Assembly: GCA_027494015.1 (NCBI GenBank)
Contig: JAOSJP010000004.1
Coordinates: forward strand, 85,449 to 149,448
Direction: 5' to 3'
Origin: Anaerolineae bacterium
Lineage (GTDB): Bacteria; Chloroflexota; Anaerolineae; Aggregatilineales; Aggregatilineaceae
DNA length: 64,000 nt
Each line of letters begins with the position of its first letter. The first letter of the stretch is position 1. Positions 1 to 8,814 of this stretch are shown here, piece after piece. A program made the translations under genes and the position numbers. The notes under the pieces were generated by a model, which saw only the letters and a program-made list of their open reading frames with translations, had not been told where the DNA came from and made no database searches.

Positions 1-303
1 GTACTGTCGCACGGCGTAGGGCGACCCGACGACATCCTGGGGCGCGAAATCGGGCAGGGCGCGGCGGTATTCGGCCAGCAGTCCACGCTGAGCCAGGGCC
101 TGCTGCCGCCCGGCGGAGCTGCGCTCCCAGACGCCCATCAGCCACACCGCGTCGAAGCCCCAGGCGGCCAGCGCGTCGAGCGTCTCGTCGGGCATGGTGC
201 CCAGTGTGACCGGTTCTTGCCGGGCGGCGCTCAGGCCGTGCAGCCACGTCCAGGTGTTGATCTCGTAGATCAGCGGGCCGGGTTGCCAGGGGGCAGGGGA
301 CAT
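1..303 (-). CDS. GH13 alpha-amylase-family protein, N-terminal part (runs off left edge)
   Basis: The reverse strand is open from ATG at 303 to base 1, giving 101 residues without a stop. The product contains IYEINTWTWL near the start, then VWLMGVWERS, and ends in DVVGSPYAVRQY. This layout is typical of the first strands of a GH13 (alpha-amylase-like) barrel in a large family of uncharacterised bacterial glycosidases. Catalytic residues would lie beyond the edge, so activity cannot be judged. There is no signal peptide, so a cytoplasmic role in glycogen or maltodextrin metabolism is plausible but inferred. The start is the first ATG that keeps the conserved IYEINTW segment. Confidence 0.72.
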   Translation of the reverse strand, partial: MSPAPWQPGPLIYEINTWTWLHGLSAARQEPVTLGTMPDETLDALAAWGFDAVWLMGVWERSSAGRQQALAQRGLLAEYRRALPDFAPQDVVGSPYAVRQY

Positions 304-365
304 GGGCAGGATACCTCGCTGCTGGGATTTGACATTCAACACAGGTGACGCACACTGGGCGTCTT

Positions 366-395
366 GTAGGGGAGGGTTTGCTAACCCTCCCCTAC
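366..395. repeat. 30-bp palindrome, GTAGGGGAGGG family (copy 1)
   Basis: GTAGGGGAGGGTTTG is followed almost at once by its complement, with one mismatch at the centre. Near-identical palindromes lie at 4775-4804 and 29090-29119, always beyond the 3' end of a gene. It may act as a 3' stem-loop or be a REP-like mobile repeat. Confidence 0.8.
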
Positions 396-466
396 AGGTA
401 GGTTACCGATTATGATCGTCAAATCACAATAGAAACGTCCAGAGTCCGAAGATACCCGCAAACGAT

Positions 467-499
467 CAGAAAAGCCATGCCCTCGCAGGGAGCATGGCT
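467..499 (-). terminator. Rho-independent terminator after trxB
   Basis: On the minus strand AGCCATGC (499-492) and GCATGGCT (480-473) form an 8-bp stem around an 11-base loop, followed by TTTTCT. It lies 24 bases after the trxB stop, the expected place for its terminator. Confidence 0.7.
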
Positions 500-522
500 C
501 CTCGTCACATGCCGGGCGCGCG

Positions 523-1530
523 TTATTCTTCGCGCTCGGCCAGCCAGCGCTCGGCGGACATGGCCGCCGCCGTGCCCTGCCCGACCGAGGTAGCCACCTG
601 GCGGTAGATGCGATCCTGCACCTCCCCGGCGGCGAAGACGCCCTCGATATTGGTGCGCATCAGCCGGTCGGTGATCACGTAGCCATAGTCGTCGCGCTCA
701 AGCTGGCCCTGGAACAGATCGCTGTTGGGGTCGTGGCCGATGAAGATGAACACGCCGCCGGTGGGGTACTCGCGCACCTCGCCCGTCTTGACGTTGCGCA
801 GGCGCACCGCCCGGACTTTGTCCTCGCCGATGATCTCCTCTACCACCGTGTCCCAGACGAGGTGAATCTTCTCGTTGGTCTGGGCGCGCTTTTGCAGCGT
901 GGCGCTGGCGCGCAGTTGGTCGCGGCGGTGGATAATGTCCACCCGCCTGGCGAACCGGGTCAGGAACAACGCCTCTTCGATGGCCGAGTCGCCGCCGCCA
1001 ACCACGACCACGTCCTGGTCGCGGAAGAAAAAGCCGTCGCAGGTGGCGCAGTAGCTGACGCCGCGCCCGGTGAACTCCTTCTCGCCCGGCACGTTGAGGC
1101 GGCGCGCCGTCGCGCCCACTGTGACGATCACCGCGTCGGCCAGGTACTCGTCGCCGTCGTCGGTCTTCAGGCGGAAAGGCGAGCCGCCGCTGAGTTCCGC
1201 TTCCGTCACCGCGCTGTACAGCTTGATGCGCGCCCCGAAGCGTTCGGCCTGCGCTTTCATCTGCTCGACAAGTTCCTGCCCGCTCAACGCCTGCGGAAAG
1301 CCAGGGTAATTCTCGATCTCGTAGGTCAGCGAGACCTGCCCGCCCAACTCGTGCCCGGCGATGACCAGCGGGCGGAGATTGGCCCGCGCCGTGTAGAGGG
1401 CGGCGGTCAGCCCGGCAGGGCCGGAGCCGATGATGATCACCCGCTCGTGCTGGGCGTCGCCGGACTGGGCGGCCTCCTGCTCGCTGCGGGTGCTGGTGCT
1501 CAGGGTGAAGCTCAGGCTGTTGCTGCTCAT
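523..1530 (-). CDS. trxB: Thioredoxin-disulfide reductase
   Basis: FAD- and NADPH-dependent reductase that keeps thioredoxin reduced in the cytoplasm. Visible motifs in order are the FAD-binding [10 protein letters not shown], the redox centre CATC (about residues 161-164), the NADPH-binding [10 protein letters not shown] with a following HRRD, and the C-terminal FAD motif GVFAAGEV. The length of 335 residues fits low-molecular-weight TrxB plus a short non-conserved N-terminal extension. I start at ATG 1530 because GAGGA lies about 5 bases upstream; the open frame reaches 1608 but the extra residues resemble nothing. It is apparently monocistronic and no thioredoxin gene is adjacent. Confidence 0.95.
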   Translation of the reverse strand: MSSNSLSFTLSTSTRSEQEAAQSGDAQHERVIIIGSGPAGLTAALYTARANLRPLVIAGHELGGQVSLTYEIENYPGFPQALSGQELVEQMKAQAERFGARIKLYSAVTEAELSGGSPFRLKTDDGDEYLADAVIVTVGATARRLNVPGEKEFTGRGVSYCATCDGFFFRDQDVVVVGGGDSAIEEALFLTRFARRVDIIHRRDQLRASATLQKRAQTNEKIHLVWDTVVEEIIGEDKVRAVRLRNVKTGEVREYPTGGVFIFIGHDPNSDLFQGQLERDDYGYVITDRLMRTNIEGVFAAGEVQDRIYRQVATSVGQGTAAAMSAERWLAEREE

Positions 1531-1680
1531 AGATTCCTCGCTTGCTGGCTCGGTGATCAGACGTGCGGGGCACGCCTGGGGATGGCCCGTTCGTCCATAG
1601 CCTACCATATTTCAGATGCGCGGTGGGCCGTTCCGTTGTAGATTTTACGGGATTCTAATCGTCACCCGTGTGATGTGCCC

Positions 1681-3377
1681 ATGCGCCTGCTCAACCGCCA
1701 TGCTCCGCTCCTCGCTCTCCTGGCCATTCTGCTGGTCGCCGCGCTGCTGCGCGCCTGGCTGATCGCCGGGGAGCGCGTCTCCTTCGACTCCGACGAGGCG
1801 ATCGTCGGCCTGATGGCGCGCCACATCGGGCCGGCGAGCCGGTGCCAACCTTCTTCTACGGGCAGGCGTACATGGGCAGCCTGGACGCGCTGCTGGTCGC
1901 GGGGGGCTTCGCGCCCGGCGGGGAAGCGGTGGCCACGATGCGCGCGGTGCAGTTGGCGCTGTCTCTGCTGGCGCTGCTCGCCGCTCACGCGCTGGCGCGG
2001 GCGGTCACGGGCAGCCGGCGGGTGGCGTTGATGGCGCTGCTGCTGCTGGCGATCCCCACGCCGCTGGGCGCGCTGTACGGCACCGCCACGCTCGGCGGCT
2101 ACAACGAGCTGATCCTGCTGGGCAGTCTGGTCTTGCTGTGGAGCTGGCAGATCGCCGTAGAAGAACGCGACGCGCCTCTGCGTTGGGCGGCGCTGGGCCT
2201 GGCGGCGGGGATTGGCTGGTGGGTCAACGCGGCGATCATCGTCTCTATCGCCGTCGCCGGGCTGGTGGGGCTGCGCACCCTGCCGCGCCGGCCCTGGCGC
2301 GGCTACGCCCTGGGCGCCGCCGCCTTTCTGATCGGCAGCGCCCCCTGGTGGCTGTACAACCTGGGCCACGACTGGGCCTCGCTCGACTTCCTGCTGGGCG
2401 GCTTCGGCCACGCGGCGGGCGCTGAGCCGGTATCGCGGGCGGAGGCGTCGGTCGCGCTGATCGGATTGGGCCTGCCCGCGCTCTACGGGCTGCGCCTGCC
2501 GTGGGAAGCCGGTCTTGCCCTGGGAGCGGGGGCGCTCGTGGCGGCGCTGGTCTACGGCGCGCTGGTGATCGACTCGCTGGCGGGGGGCCTGGCCCGGCTG
2601 CGCGCTTTACCTCACCCTCGCTCGGCGCTGACGCGCCTCGCCGCCGCTAATAGCGCGCTCCCCTCGTGGGGGAGGGGCCAGGCTTACGACCCCGCGCGGC
2701 GCTGGGTGTGGACGGTGTTCGGCGTCTTCGCCGTCGTGTTCCTGCTCTCGCCGTTCTCCGATGGTACGGGCCGCTACCTGCTGCCGCTGTGGGTTCCGGC
2801 GGCGATTGGCGTGGCGCTGGGTCTTGACTGGCTGCGGCGGGCCGGGCGGATGGTCGCGGCGGGCGCGTTGGTCGCCCTGTTGGCGGCCCAGGCGGGAATA
2901 ATCATCCGCGCCGCGCAAACGGAGACCGGCCTGACAGCGCAGCTTGTCGAGGCGCTGCGCGTCCCGGCGCGCTACGACGAGCCGCTGCTGGACTTCCTGG
3001 CCGCCGAGGGCTACGCGCACGGCTACGCGGCGTACTGGACTTCCTTCCGGCTCATTTTCCGCTCCGGGGAAGCGCTCATCCTCGATACGGCGCTGCCCTA
3101 CGACGGGCAGGGCTACCGCCCGGTCACCGACCGCTACCCGCCGTACCGCGCCCAGGTGGAGGCCGCCCCACGCGCCGTGTGGATCACGCAGAACTTCCCG
3201 GCGCTGGACGGGTGCATCGCCGCCGAGCTTGGCGCGGCGGGCGTGACCTACCAGACGCGCGACTTCGGCCCCTACCGCGTCTACTACGACTTCTCGCGGC
3301 GCGTCTCGCCGCGCGAGTTCGGGCTGGACGCGGCGGAGCGCTTCGACGGCACCGAAGCCGCTCGCGCTGGCCGCTGA
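1681..3377 (+). CDS. GT-C family membrane glycosyltransferase (frameshifted)
   Basis: Multi-spanning membrane protein of the ArnT/PMT-like GT-C superfamily, which usually transfers sugars from polyprenyl-phosphate donors on the outer face of the membrane. The first frame (from 1681) carries a hydrophobic N-terminus and FDSDEAIVGLMARHI, the conserved acidic first-loop motif. The continuation, EPVPTFFYGQAYMGSLDA and about ten membrane segments, is in another frame from about 1833 to 3377. Adding one G to the GGG at about 1833-1835 restores ARHIGAGEPVPTFFYGQ. So the gene is broken by one base, either truly or by sequencing error. A second oddity is an in-frame palindromic repeat element at about 2608-2680, encoding a proline- and arginine-rich insert between membrane segments. 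No Shine-Dalgarno sequence is obvious. Confidence 0.75.
2608..2680 (-). repeat. Partial 93-bp palindromic element inserted inside the glycosyltransferase reading frame
   Basis: CCTCACCCTCGCTCGGCGCTG, followed by ACGCGCCTCGCCGCC, matches the left half of the window's 93-bp element read on the minus strand. A diverged right part ends in GTGGGGGAGGGG. The insertion keeps the host frame open and encodes LPHPRSALTRLAAANSALPS, the same peptide type that intergenic copies would encode. It resembles Rickettsia palindromic elements in principle. Confidence 0.75.
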
Positions 3378-3512
3378 CCGCCCCTCCCCGCGCTCCCTCA
3401 TGGCCCTGCTTGGACTGCCCATAGTCCGCCGAAGCTGCTACAATGGGGGTATCGGTACTGGCTGTTCCCGATTCCGCGAACGAGCAGCTACGCTTCCGAG
3501 GTTTGGCCCACT

Positions 3513-4733
3513 ATGAAAACCTTAGTCCACCTATCTTCTGAGGAACTTATTGCTTTGGAAGATCGCTACGGCGCGCACAACTACCATCCGCTCGACGTGG
3601 TATTGAGCCGGGGCGCGGGCGTCTGGGTGTGGGATGCGGAAGGCAACCGTTACCTGGACTGCCTGAGCGCCTACAGCGCCATCAACCAGGGGCACAGCCA
3701 CCCACGCATCCGCCAGGCGCTGGTCGAGCAGGCCGCGCGCCTGCCGCTGACCAGCCGCGCCTTCCGCAACGATCAGCTCGGCCTGTTCTACCAGGAATTG
3801 TGCGAGCTGACCGGCTACGAGATGGCCCTGCCGATGAACACCGGCGCTGAGGCCGTCGAGACCGCGCTGAAGGCCGCCCGCAAATGGGGCTACGAAGTCA
3901 AGGGCGTGCCCGACGGCCAGGCGGAGATCATCGCCTGCGCCGGCAACTTCGCCGGGCGGACGATCACCGTGATCAGCTTCTCGTCCGAGCCGCAATACCG
4001 CGATGGCTTCGGCCCCTACACGCCCGGCTTCACGCTGGTGCCCTTCGGCGACGCCGACGCGCTGGAGGCGGCGATCACGCCCAACACGGTCGCCTTCATC
4101 GTCGAGCCGATCCAGGGCGAGGGCGGCGTCGTCGTCCCGCCGGACGGCTACCTGCGCCGCGTCCGCGACATCTGCACACGCCACAACGTCCTGCTGATCG
4201 CCGACGAGATCCAGACCGGGCTGGGCCGCACGGGTAAGCTGTTCGCCTGCGATCACGAAGGCGTGCGCCCGGACGTGATGACCATCGGCAAGGCGCTGTC
4301 GGGCGGCTTCTACCCGGTCTCGGCGGCGCTGTCCAGCCGCGAGGTGCTGGGCGTCTTCCGCCCCGGCGATCATGGCAGCACGTTCGGCGGCAATCCGCTG
4401 GCGGCGGCGGTCGGGCGAGCGGCGCTGCAGGTGCTCGTCGAAGAGAACATGATCGAGAATGCCGCCGCTATGGGCGAGTACTTCCAGGAGCGGCTGGCCG
4501 AGATCAACAGCCCGCACGTCCGAGAGGTGCGCGGCAGGGGGTTGATGATCGGCGTGGAGCTGAAGCCCGAAGCGGGCGGCGCGCGGCGCTTCTGCGAGGC
4601 GCTGCAGGAGCGCGGCATCCTGGCCAAAGAGACGCACCGCCACGTCATCCGCTTCGCGCCGCCGCTGATCATCACCCGCGCCGACATTGACTGGGCCATC
4701 GAGCGCATCGCCCCCGTCCTGCGCATGGCGTGA
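3513..4733 (+). CDS. rocD: Ornithine aminotransferase
   Basis: PLP enzyme that converts ornithine and 2-oxoglutarate to glutamate semialdehyde and glutamate, linking arginine breakdown to proline. The 406 residues cover the whole family length. Characteristic segments are [12 protein letters not shown] near the start, [13 protein letters not shown] (PLP phosphate site), [26 protein letters not shown], and the Schiff-base lysine in [15 protein letters not shown] at about residue 258. These blocks match RocD/OAT more closely than ArgD. ATG 3513 is the first start and keeps the N-terminal block. A TACAAT -10 box lies at 3439-3444, without a good -35. The gene stands alone, convergent with the next peptidase. 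Confidence 0.93.
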   Translation: MKTLVHLSSEELIALEDRYGAHNYHPLDVVLSRGAGVWVWDAEGNRYLDCLSAYSAINQGHSHPRIRQALVEQAARLPLTSRAFRNDQLGLFYQELCELTGYEMALPMNTGAEAVETALKAARKWGYEVKGVPDGQAEIIACAGNFAGRTITVISFSSEPQYRDGFGPYTPGFTLVPFGDADALEAAITPNTVAFIVEPIQGEGGVVVPPDGYLRRVRDICTRHNVLLIADEIQTGLGRTGKLFACDHEGVRPDVMTIGKALSGGFYPVSAALSSREVLGVFRPGDHGSTFGGNPLAAAVGRAALQVLVEENMIENAAAMGEYFQERLAEINSPHVREVRGRGLMIGVELKPEAGGARRFCEALQERGILAKETHRHVIRFAPPLIITRADIDWAIERIAPVLRMA

Positions 4734-4774
4734 GCGCGCCTCGATAAGACGCAAACAATCGGGCGATCAACAAC

Positions 4775-4804
4775 GTAGGGGAGGGTTTCGAAACCCTCCC
4801 CTAC
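4775..4804. repeat. 30-bp perfect palindrome, GTAGGGGAGGG family (copy 2)
   Basis: GTAGGGGAGGGTTTC is followed directly by its exact complement. It lies between the convergent rocD and M1 peptidase genes, where it could serve as a bidirectional 3' stem-loop. Confidence 0.85.
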
Positions 4805-4826
4805 GCATCTGCGCCAGGCTCCCCGC

Positions 4827-6569
4827 CTACTGCGCGGCGCTGAGGCCCATCTCCGGCAAGTCGGGCAGCGCGGGAGCGTACAGCCAGGCGTCGAACAGGT
4901 CGCCCAACGGCTCTCCGGCGATCTCCTCGGCCACCGCGATGAAGTCCGCCGTCGTCGCGTTGCCCTGCTGGTGGCGCGCGTAGTAGGCGCGCAGGATGGC
5001 GGAAAACACCTCATCGCCGGCGCGCAGGCGCAGCGCGTGCAGCGTCAGCGCCCCGCGCACATAGACACCCCGGTTGAACAGCGCATCCGGCGGCGGATTG
5101 CCAGGCGGGAGGTAGCTGCTCAGCGGCAGAGCGGGACCGCTCGCGCCTCCCGCCTCCAGGCCCAGCAGGTCCAGCAGCGCCTGCAGGTCGGCGCTGCTCA
5201 AGGGCACGTCGCTGACCGGCAGCGTGCCGAGCAGGGCGATCAATTCCGCGCCGGTCAGCCCGTCGGCGGGCAGGGCGGCGAGCGCCTGCTCAACCTCATT
5301 GGTACTCGAAGGACTCCTCAGCAGCAAGCGGAGCGTTGCGCTGGCGGCCTCGGCGCTGAGGGTTGACTCGGCGGGCAGCCAGCCCTCCAGCAGCCGGACG
5401 AACTGCGCCCTGGTCAGCCGGGGCGAGAACGCCGCCTGGTCTTCGGCAATCTGCGCGTAGATGTGGCGGACGATCTGATCCAGCGCGTCCGTCCCCCGGT
5501 CGTGCTCGAACCACAGCCACGAGGCATAGGTGGCGAAGCCCTCGTTGAGCCAGATGTCGCCCCAGCGGGCCAGGCTGACGCTGTTGCCGAACCACTGGTG
5601 GGCCAGCTCGTGGGCCACCGCCTCCTCAGCCGCGCCCGTGCCCGTGATCCAGTTGCGCCCGAAGAGCGAGATCGTCTGCGTCTCCAGAGCGAAGGGCAGC
5701 GCCGCGTCAATGACCACCGCGCCATACGCCTCGAACGGGTAGGGGCCGAAAGCATCGCTGAAGAAGGCGATCATGTCGGCGGTGCGCGCGAACTCAGCGG
5801 CCACGGCGTCGGCGTGATCGGGCGGGTAGTACGTGCGCAGCGGCAGGCCGTCCGGCCCCGTTTCGTGCATCACGGCGAACTGGTCTATGTTGACCGTCAC
5901 CAGGTAGCTGGCGATGGGGTCGCGCGAGGCCCAGACGTAGGTGATCGCCTCGTCGTCGGCGCTGGGGATCGTCTCGTGCAGCGTGCCATTGGCCGCCACC
6001 ACATAGGGCGCGGGCACGGTAATGCGCAGCTCGTAGGTCGCCTTGTCCAGCGGATGATCGTTGACCGGATACCAGCCCATCGCCCCATACGGCTCGCTGG
6101 CGACGAACACGCCATCCCCGAAGTCCGTCCAGCCGACCAGCAGGGGGATGCTCGACCCGGCCACGCTGCTGGGGCGGCCCGCGTAGCGCACCGCGACGGT
6201 GAACGGCTCTCCGGCGGGCAGCGGCGCGGGCGGTGCGACGATCAGCTCGCGGTCGCGCCGATCCCAGCCCGCCGGCGCCCCGTTGACTTCCACGCTGAGC
6301 ACGGCTGGCCCGGCGAAATCCAGGTTGAAAGCGCTCAGTTCCTGCGCCGCCAGGGCGGTGATCGTCGTCGTCGCGTCAATGGTGTTGGCGGCCAGGTCGG
6401 CGGTCAATTCGATGGCGTAGTGCTGGGCGTTGTAGCCGCCATTGCCCAGCGTGGGAAAGGTCGGGTCGCCGATGCCTGCAGGCCCGGCGACCGGCCCCTC
6501 CTGCGCCTGGGCGACACCGGGGATCAGGACGAGCAGGACGATGGCGAGCAGCCTAATCCGGCGGGACAT
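4827..6569 (-). CDS. Secreted M1-family zinc metallopeptidase
   Basis: Exported peptidase of 580 residues related to M1 aminopeptidases (gluzincins). A signal peptide is visible (MSRRIRLLAIVLLVLIPGVAQA). The catalytic centre is HELAH at about residues 320-324, with the third zinc ligand in the WLNEGFATY block 18 residues later. An upstream ALETQTISL replaces the usual GAMEN-type exopeptidase motif, so strict aminopeptidase activity is less certain. I chose ATG 6569 because GAGGAGG precedes it and the signal peptide starts there; the longer frame adds nothing conserved. It is followed by a palindrome and has no operon partner. Confidence 0.85.
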   Translation of the reverse strand: MSRRIRLLAIVLLVLIPGVAQAQEGPVAGPAGIGDPTFPTLGNGGYNAQHYAIELTADLAANTIDATTTITALAAQELSAFNLDFAGPAVLSVEVNGAPAGWDRRDRELIVAPPAPLPAGEPFTVAVRYAGRPSSVAGSSIPLLVGWTDFGDGVFVASEPYGAMGWYPVNDHPLDKATYELRITVPAPYVVAANGTLHETIPSADDEAITYVWASRDPIASYLVTVNIDQFAVMHETGPDGLPLRTYYPPDHADAVAAEFARTADMIAFFSDAFGPYPFEAYGAVVIDAALPFALETQTISLFGRNWITGTGAAEEAVAHELAHQWFGNSVSLARWGDIWLNEGFATYASWLWFEHDRGTDALDQIVRHIYAQIAEDQAAFSPRLTRAQFVRLLEGWLPAESTLSAEAASATLRLLLRSPSSTNEVEQALAALPADGLTGAELIALLGTLPVSDVPLSSADLQALLDLLGLEAGGASGPALPLSSYLPPGNPPPDALFNRGVYVRGALTLHALRLRAGDEVFSAILRAYYARHQQGNATTADFIAVAEEIAGEPLGDLFDAWLYAPALPDLPEMGLSAAQ

Positions 6570-6788
6570 GAGAGCCTCCTCGCGGCCAGTGAGCAGTGGG
6601 ACGGTTATACCGCACGGCAAGCGGGGGTGCCAGAGTGGTAGGGTGTTCCCAAGACTTCCGAAGTCTGATCAGCGCCCCCGCATACGGCGAGCAGGGGTAA
6701 GGTCTCGTGAGGCGTATGGCCTACGCCCCTTTTGGAAGTTCACCTATGGCAGTAAAACGGGATGCGCACAGATAACAGGACAGAATCT

Positions 6789-7679
6789 TTACCCCGCCGC
6801 CGACCGTGCCCGCCGCCCGCGCCAGTTGACGACGACTACGCCAGCCAGGATCATCGCCGCGCCGATGACGATCTTCCAGTCCACCGCCTCGTCCAGGAAC
6901 AGCGCGCCCAGCGTCACCCCGACGGGTGGCATCACATACGTCACCAGCGTGGTGCGCGTCGCGCCCCAGGTGGAGATCAGCGTGTAGAACAGAAAATAGG
7001 CCAGCACCGTGTTGACCAGGGCCAGCGTGATCACGGCCAGCACGTCCTGCGTGCCCAGGTCGGCGGCGGCGGGCAGCGGCGCGGCGGCCAGCGTGACGGC
7101 GATGATCAGCGCGCCGCCGATGATCAGCGAGCCGCCGGCGATGGTGAAAGGGTCTACGCCGCGCAGGTAGCGGCGGATGACGACCGCCGACATGGCGTAG
7201 CAGGCCGACGCGCCCAGTACGGCGGCCTGGCCCGCCAGCGGGTTGGGGCTGCTGGACTCGGCGCTGCGGCTGGCCAGCAGGGCCACGCCAGCGAAGCCCA
7301 GCGCCAGGCCCAGCACCTTCTGCGGATTGATACGCTCGTCGGGCAGGCCCACATGGGCGACGACCAGCGTGAAGAGTGGCACGGTCGCGTTGAGCACGGT
7401 CGCCAGGCCGCTGTCAATGTCCTGCTCGCCCCAGGTGATCAGTGTGAAGGGCACGGCGGTGTTGACCACGCCGACGAAGAGCAGGGCGGCGCGCTCGCGG
7501 GGCAAGGTCGGCCAGCGCCGCCCGGTGACGCGCAGGAAGACGGCCATGAACGCCGCCGCCAGCCCCAGGCGCACCGAGACCAGCGGCAGCGGGCCGAAAG
7601 CGTCCACCGCCACCTTGATCAGCAGGAACGACGATCCCCAGATGAGGCCCAGCCCCCAGAACAGCAGCCAGTTGCGCAT
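6789..7679 (-). CDS. EamA/DMT-family transporter
   Basis: Inner-membrane exporter of the drug/metabolite transporter superfamily with two EamA repeats and about ten transmembrane helices in 296 residues. It opens with MRNWLLFWGLGLIWGSSFLL, the family's first helix, and has NATVPLFTLVVA and the second-repeat VMPPVGVTLGALFLDE. The substrate (often amino acids or metabolites) cannot be read from sequence. The downstream gap to the M1 peptidase start (6570-6788) holds a short ACTTCCGAAGT palindrome at about 6653 and a GGCGTA/TACGCC hairpin near 6712. Confidence 0.88.
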   Translation of the reverse strand: MRNWLLFWGLGLIWGSSFLLIKVAVDAFGPLPLVSVRLGLAAAFMAVFLRVTGRRWPTLPRERAALLFVGVVNTAVPFTLITWGEQDIDSGLATVLNATVPLFTLVVAHVGLPDERINPQKVLGLALGFAGVALLASRSAESSSPNPLAGQAAVLGASACYAMSAVVIRRYLRGVDPFTIAGGSLIIGGALIIAVTLAAAPLPAAADLGTQDVLAVITLALVNTVLAYFLFYTLISTWGATRTTLVTYVMPPVGVTLGALFLDEAVDWKIVIGAAMILAGVVVVNWRGRRARSAAG

Positions 7680-7764
7680 CGTGCCCCCAAAGACAGTAGA
7701 TAGCGATCAGCGGTCAGCACTCAGCCAGACGGGCACGGCTAGCCTTCCGTCCCTGGTTTCAGCG

Positions 7765-7796
7765 AGAAAAACGAACGCCCTGCCCGGCGGCAGAGC
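7765..7796 (-). terminator. Probable terminator after the NifU-domain gene
   Basis: On the minus strand GCTCTGCC and GGGCAGGGC pair around a short loop and lead into GTTCGTTTTTC. It lies about 30 bases after the stop at 7826. Confidence 0.55.
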
Positions 7797-7825
7797 GTGT
7801 GCGGTCGCTGCGGCGCGCCCGCAGA

Positions 7826-8107
7826 TCAGCGCTGCGGGGGCGCTTCCTCGATGGCGATGTCGGGGAAGAACTGGCGCACCGTGCCCGCGATCCAGCCGTG
7901 CAGCGTGTTCAGCGAGAGGGGGCAGCCTTCGCAGGCCCCGCCCAGCTCGACGCGAGCCACCTTGCCGTCGAAGGACACCAGGCGGCACCACCCGCCGTGA
8001 TAATACTCGATGTATGAGGACAGGTTCTCAATCAGGCTCTGCAAACGCTGCTCGATCGGCGCGTCGGCGTTCGCCCCGTTGTCAACCGCGTTCGGACTAT
8101 CTGGCAT
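7826..8107 (-). CDS. NifU C-terminal-domain protein (Fe-S scaffold/carrier)
   Basis: Small protein of 93 residues consisting almost wholly of the NifU-like C-terminal domain, which assembles or carries iron-sulfur clusters. The cluster-binding CxxC is in GGACEGCPLS, followed by the family-typical hydrophobic stretch and TVRQFFPDI. The N-terminal 20 residues are acidic and Asn-rich. ATG 8107 is preceded by GGAGAGGG; a GTG directly before it would add one residue. No IscS or SufBC gene is nearby, so it probably acts as a housekeeping Nfu protein. Confidence 0.87.
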   Translation of the reverse strand: MPDSPNAVDNGANADAPIEQRLQSLIENLSSYIEYYHGGWCRLVSFDGKVARVELGGACEGCPLSLNTLHGWIAGTVRQFFPDIAIEEAPPQR

Positions 8108-8189
8108 CACACCCTCTCCTGCGTCACTCGGAAGCGCAGCCTAAGCTCAGCCTGATCTTAAACGATCGGGGCGGCGGTGGCAATGCGTG

Positions 8190-8681
8190 GTGGAGGTATG
8201 CAGGGCAATCGCTTCAAACGTGCGTGTTGTTCTCACCCCAGCCTCCGCCCGCCTCCGTCAACGGGGGCGGCGGCGCGCCAGCCCGAGGGGGGACCGTCGA
8301 ACGCCCGAGAGGCTGGGCGGGCGGACTTGATGCGTTTGCCCTGGGAGGTATGCAGGGCAATCGCTTCAAACGTGCGTGTTGTTCTACCTCACCCCAGCCT
8401 CACTGCGCTCGGTTTGCCCTCTCCGTTGACGGAGAGGGGGCGGCGAGGCGCGCCAGCGCCGAGCGGGGGTGAGGTCCGTAGGGGCGTATTGCGATACGCC
8501 CCTACGAGTAGGCTGGCGCGCGGCGGACTTTGATGCGTTTGCCCTGGGAGGTATGCAGGGCAATCGCTTCAAACGTGCGTGTTGTTCTACCTCACCCCCA
8601 GCCTCACTGCGCTCGGTTTGCCCCCTCTCCGTTGACGGAGAGGGGGCGGCGAGGCGCGCCAGCGCCGAGCGGGGGTGAGGT
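8190..8681. repeat. Three-copy composite repeat cluster
   Basis: This 500-base stretch has no credible gene. A ~45-base unit containing GGTATGCAGGGCAATCGCTT begins near 8196, 8347 and 8551, each time running into a palindromic element. The first element is degenerate (8238-8290); the second (8386-8475) and third (8589-8681) are nearly canonical. TTTGCCCTGGG precedes the second and third units, so the block arose by tandem duplication of the element with its flank. The rest of the gap up to 8814 holds a GGGCGC/GCGCCC hairpin near 8690-8712. Confidence 0.85.
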
Positions 8682-8814
8682 AAACCCAGGGCGCAGCAGA
8701 GCAGCGCCCCTGCCTGACAGGTTTTGTTCAGGCCCGCGGTGAGGCACATCGGGGCGTATCGCTCCACGCCCCTACGCAAACGCGCCCCCCTGCCTCTGGG
8801 CGCTGGCTGCCGCC

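Noticed and set aside
8190..8681. Triplicated unit as a CRISPR-like array
   Set aside because: The 'spacers' are copies of one another and the repeats are over 90 bases long.
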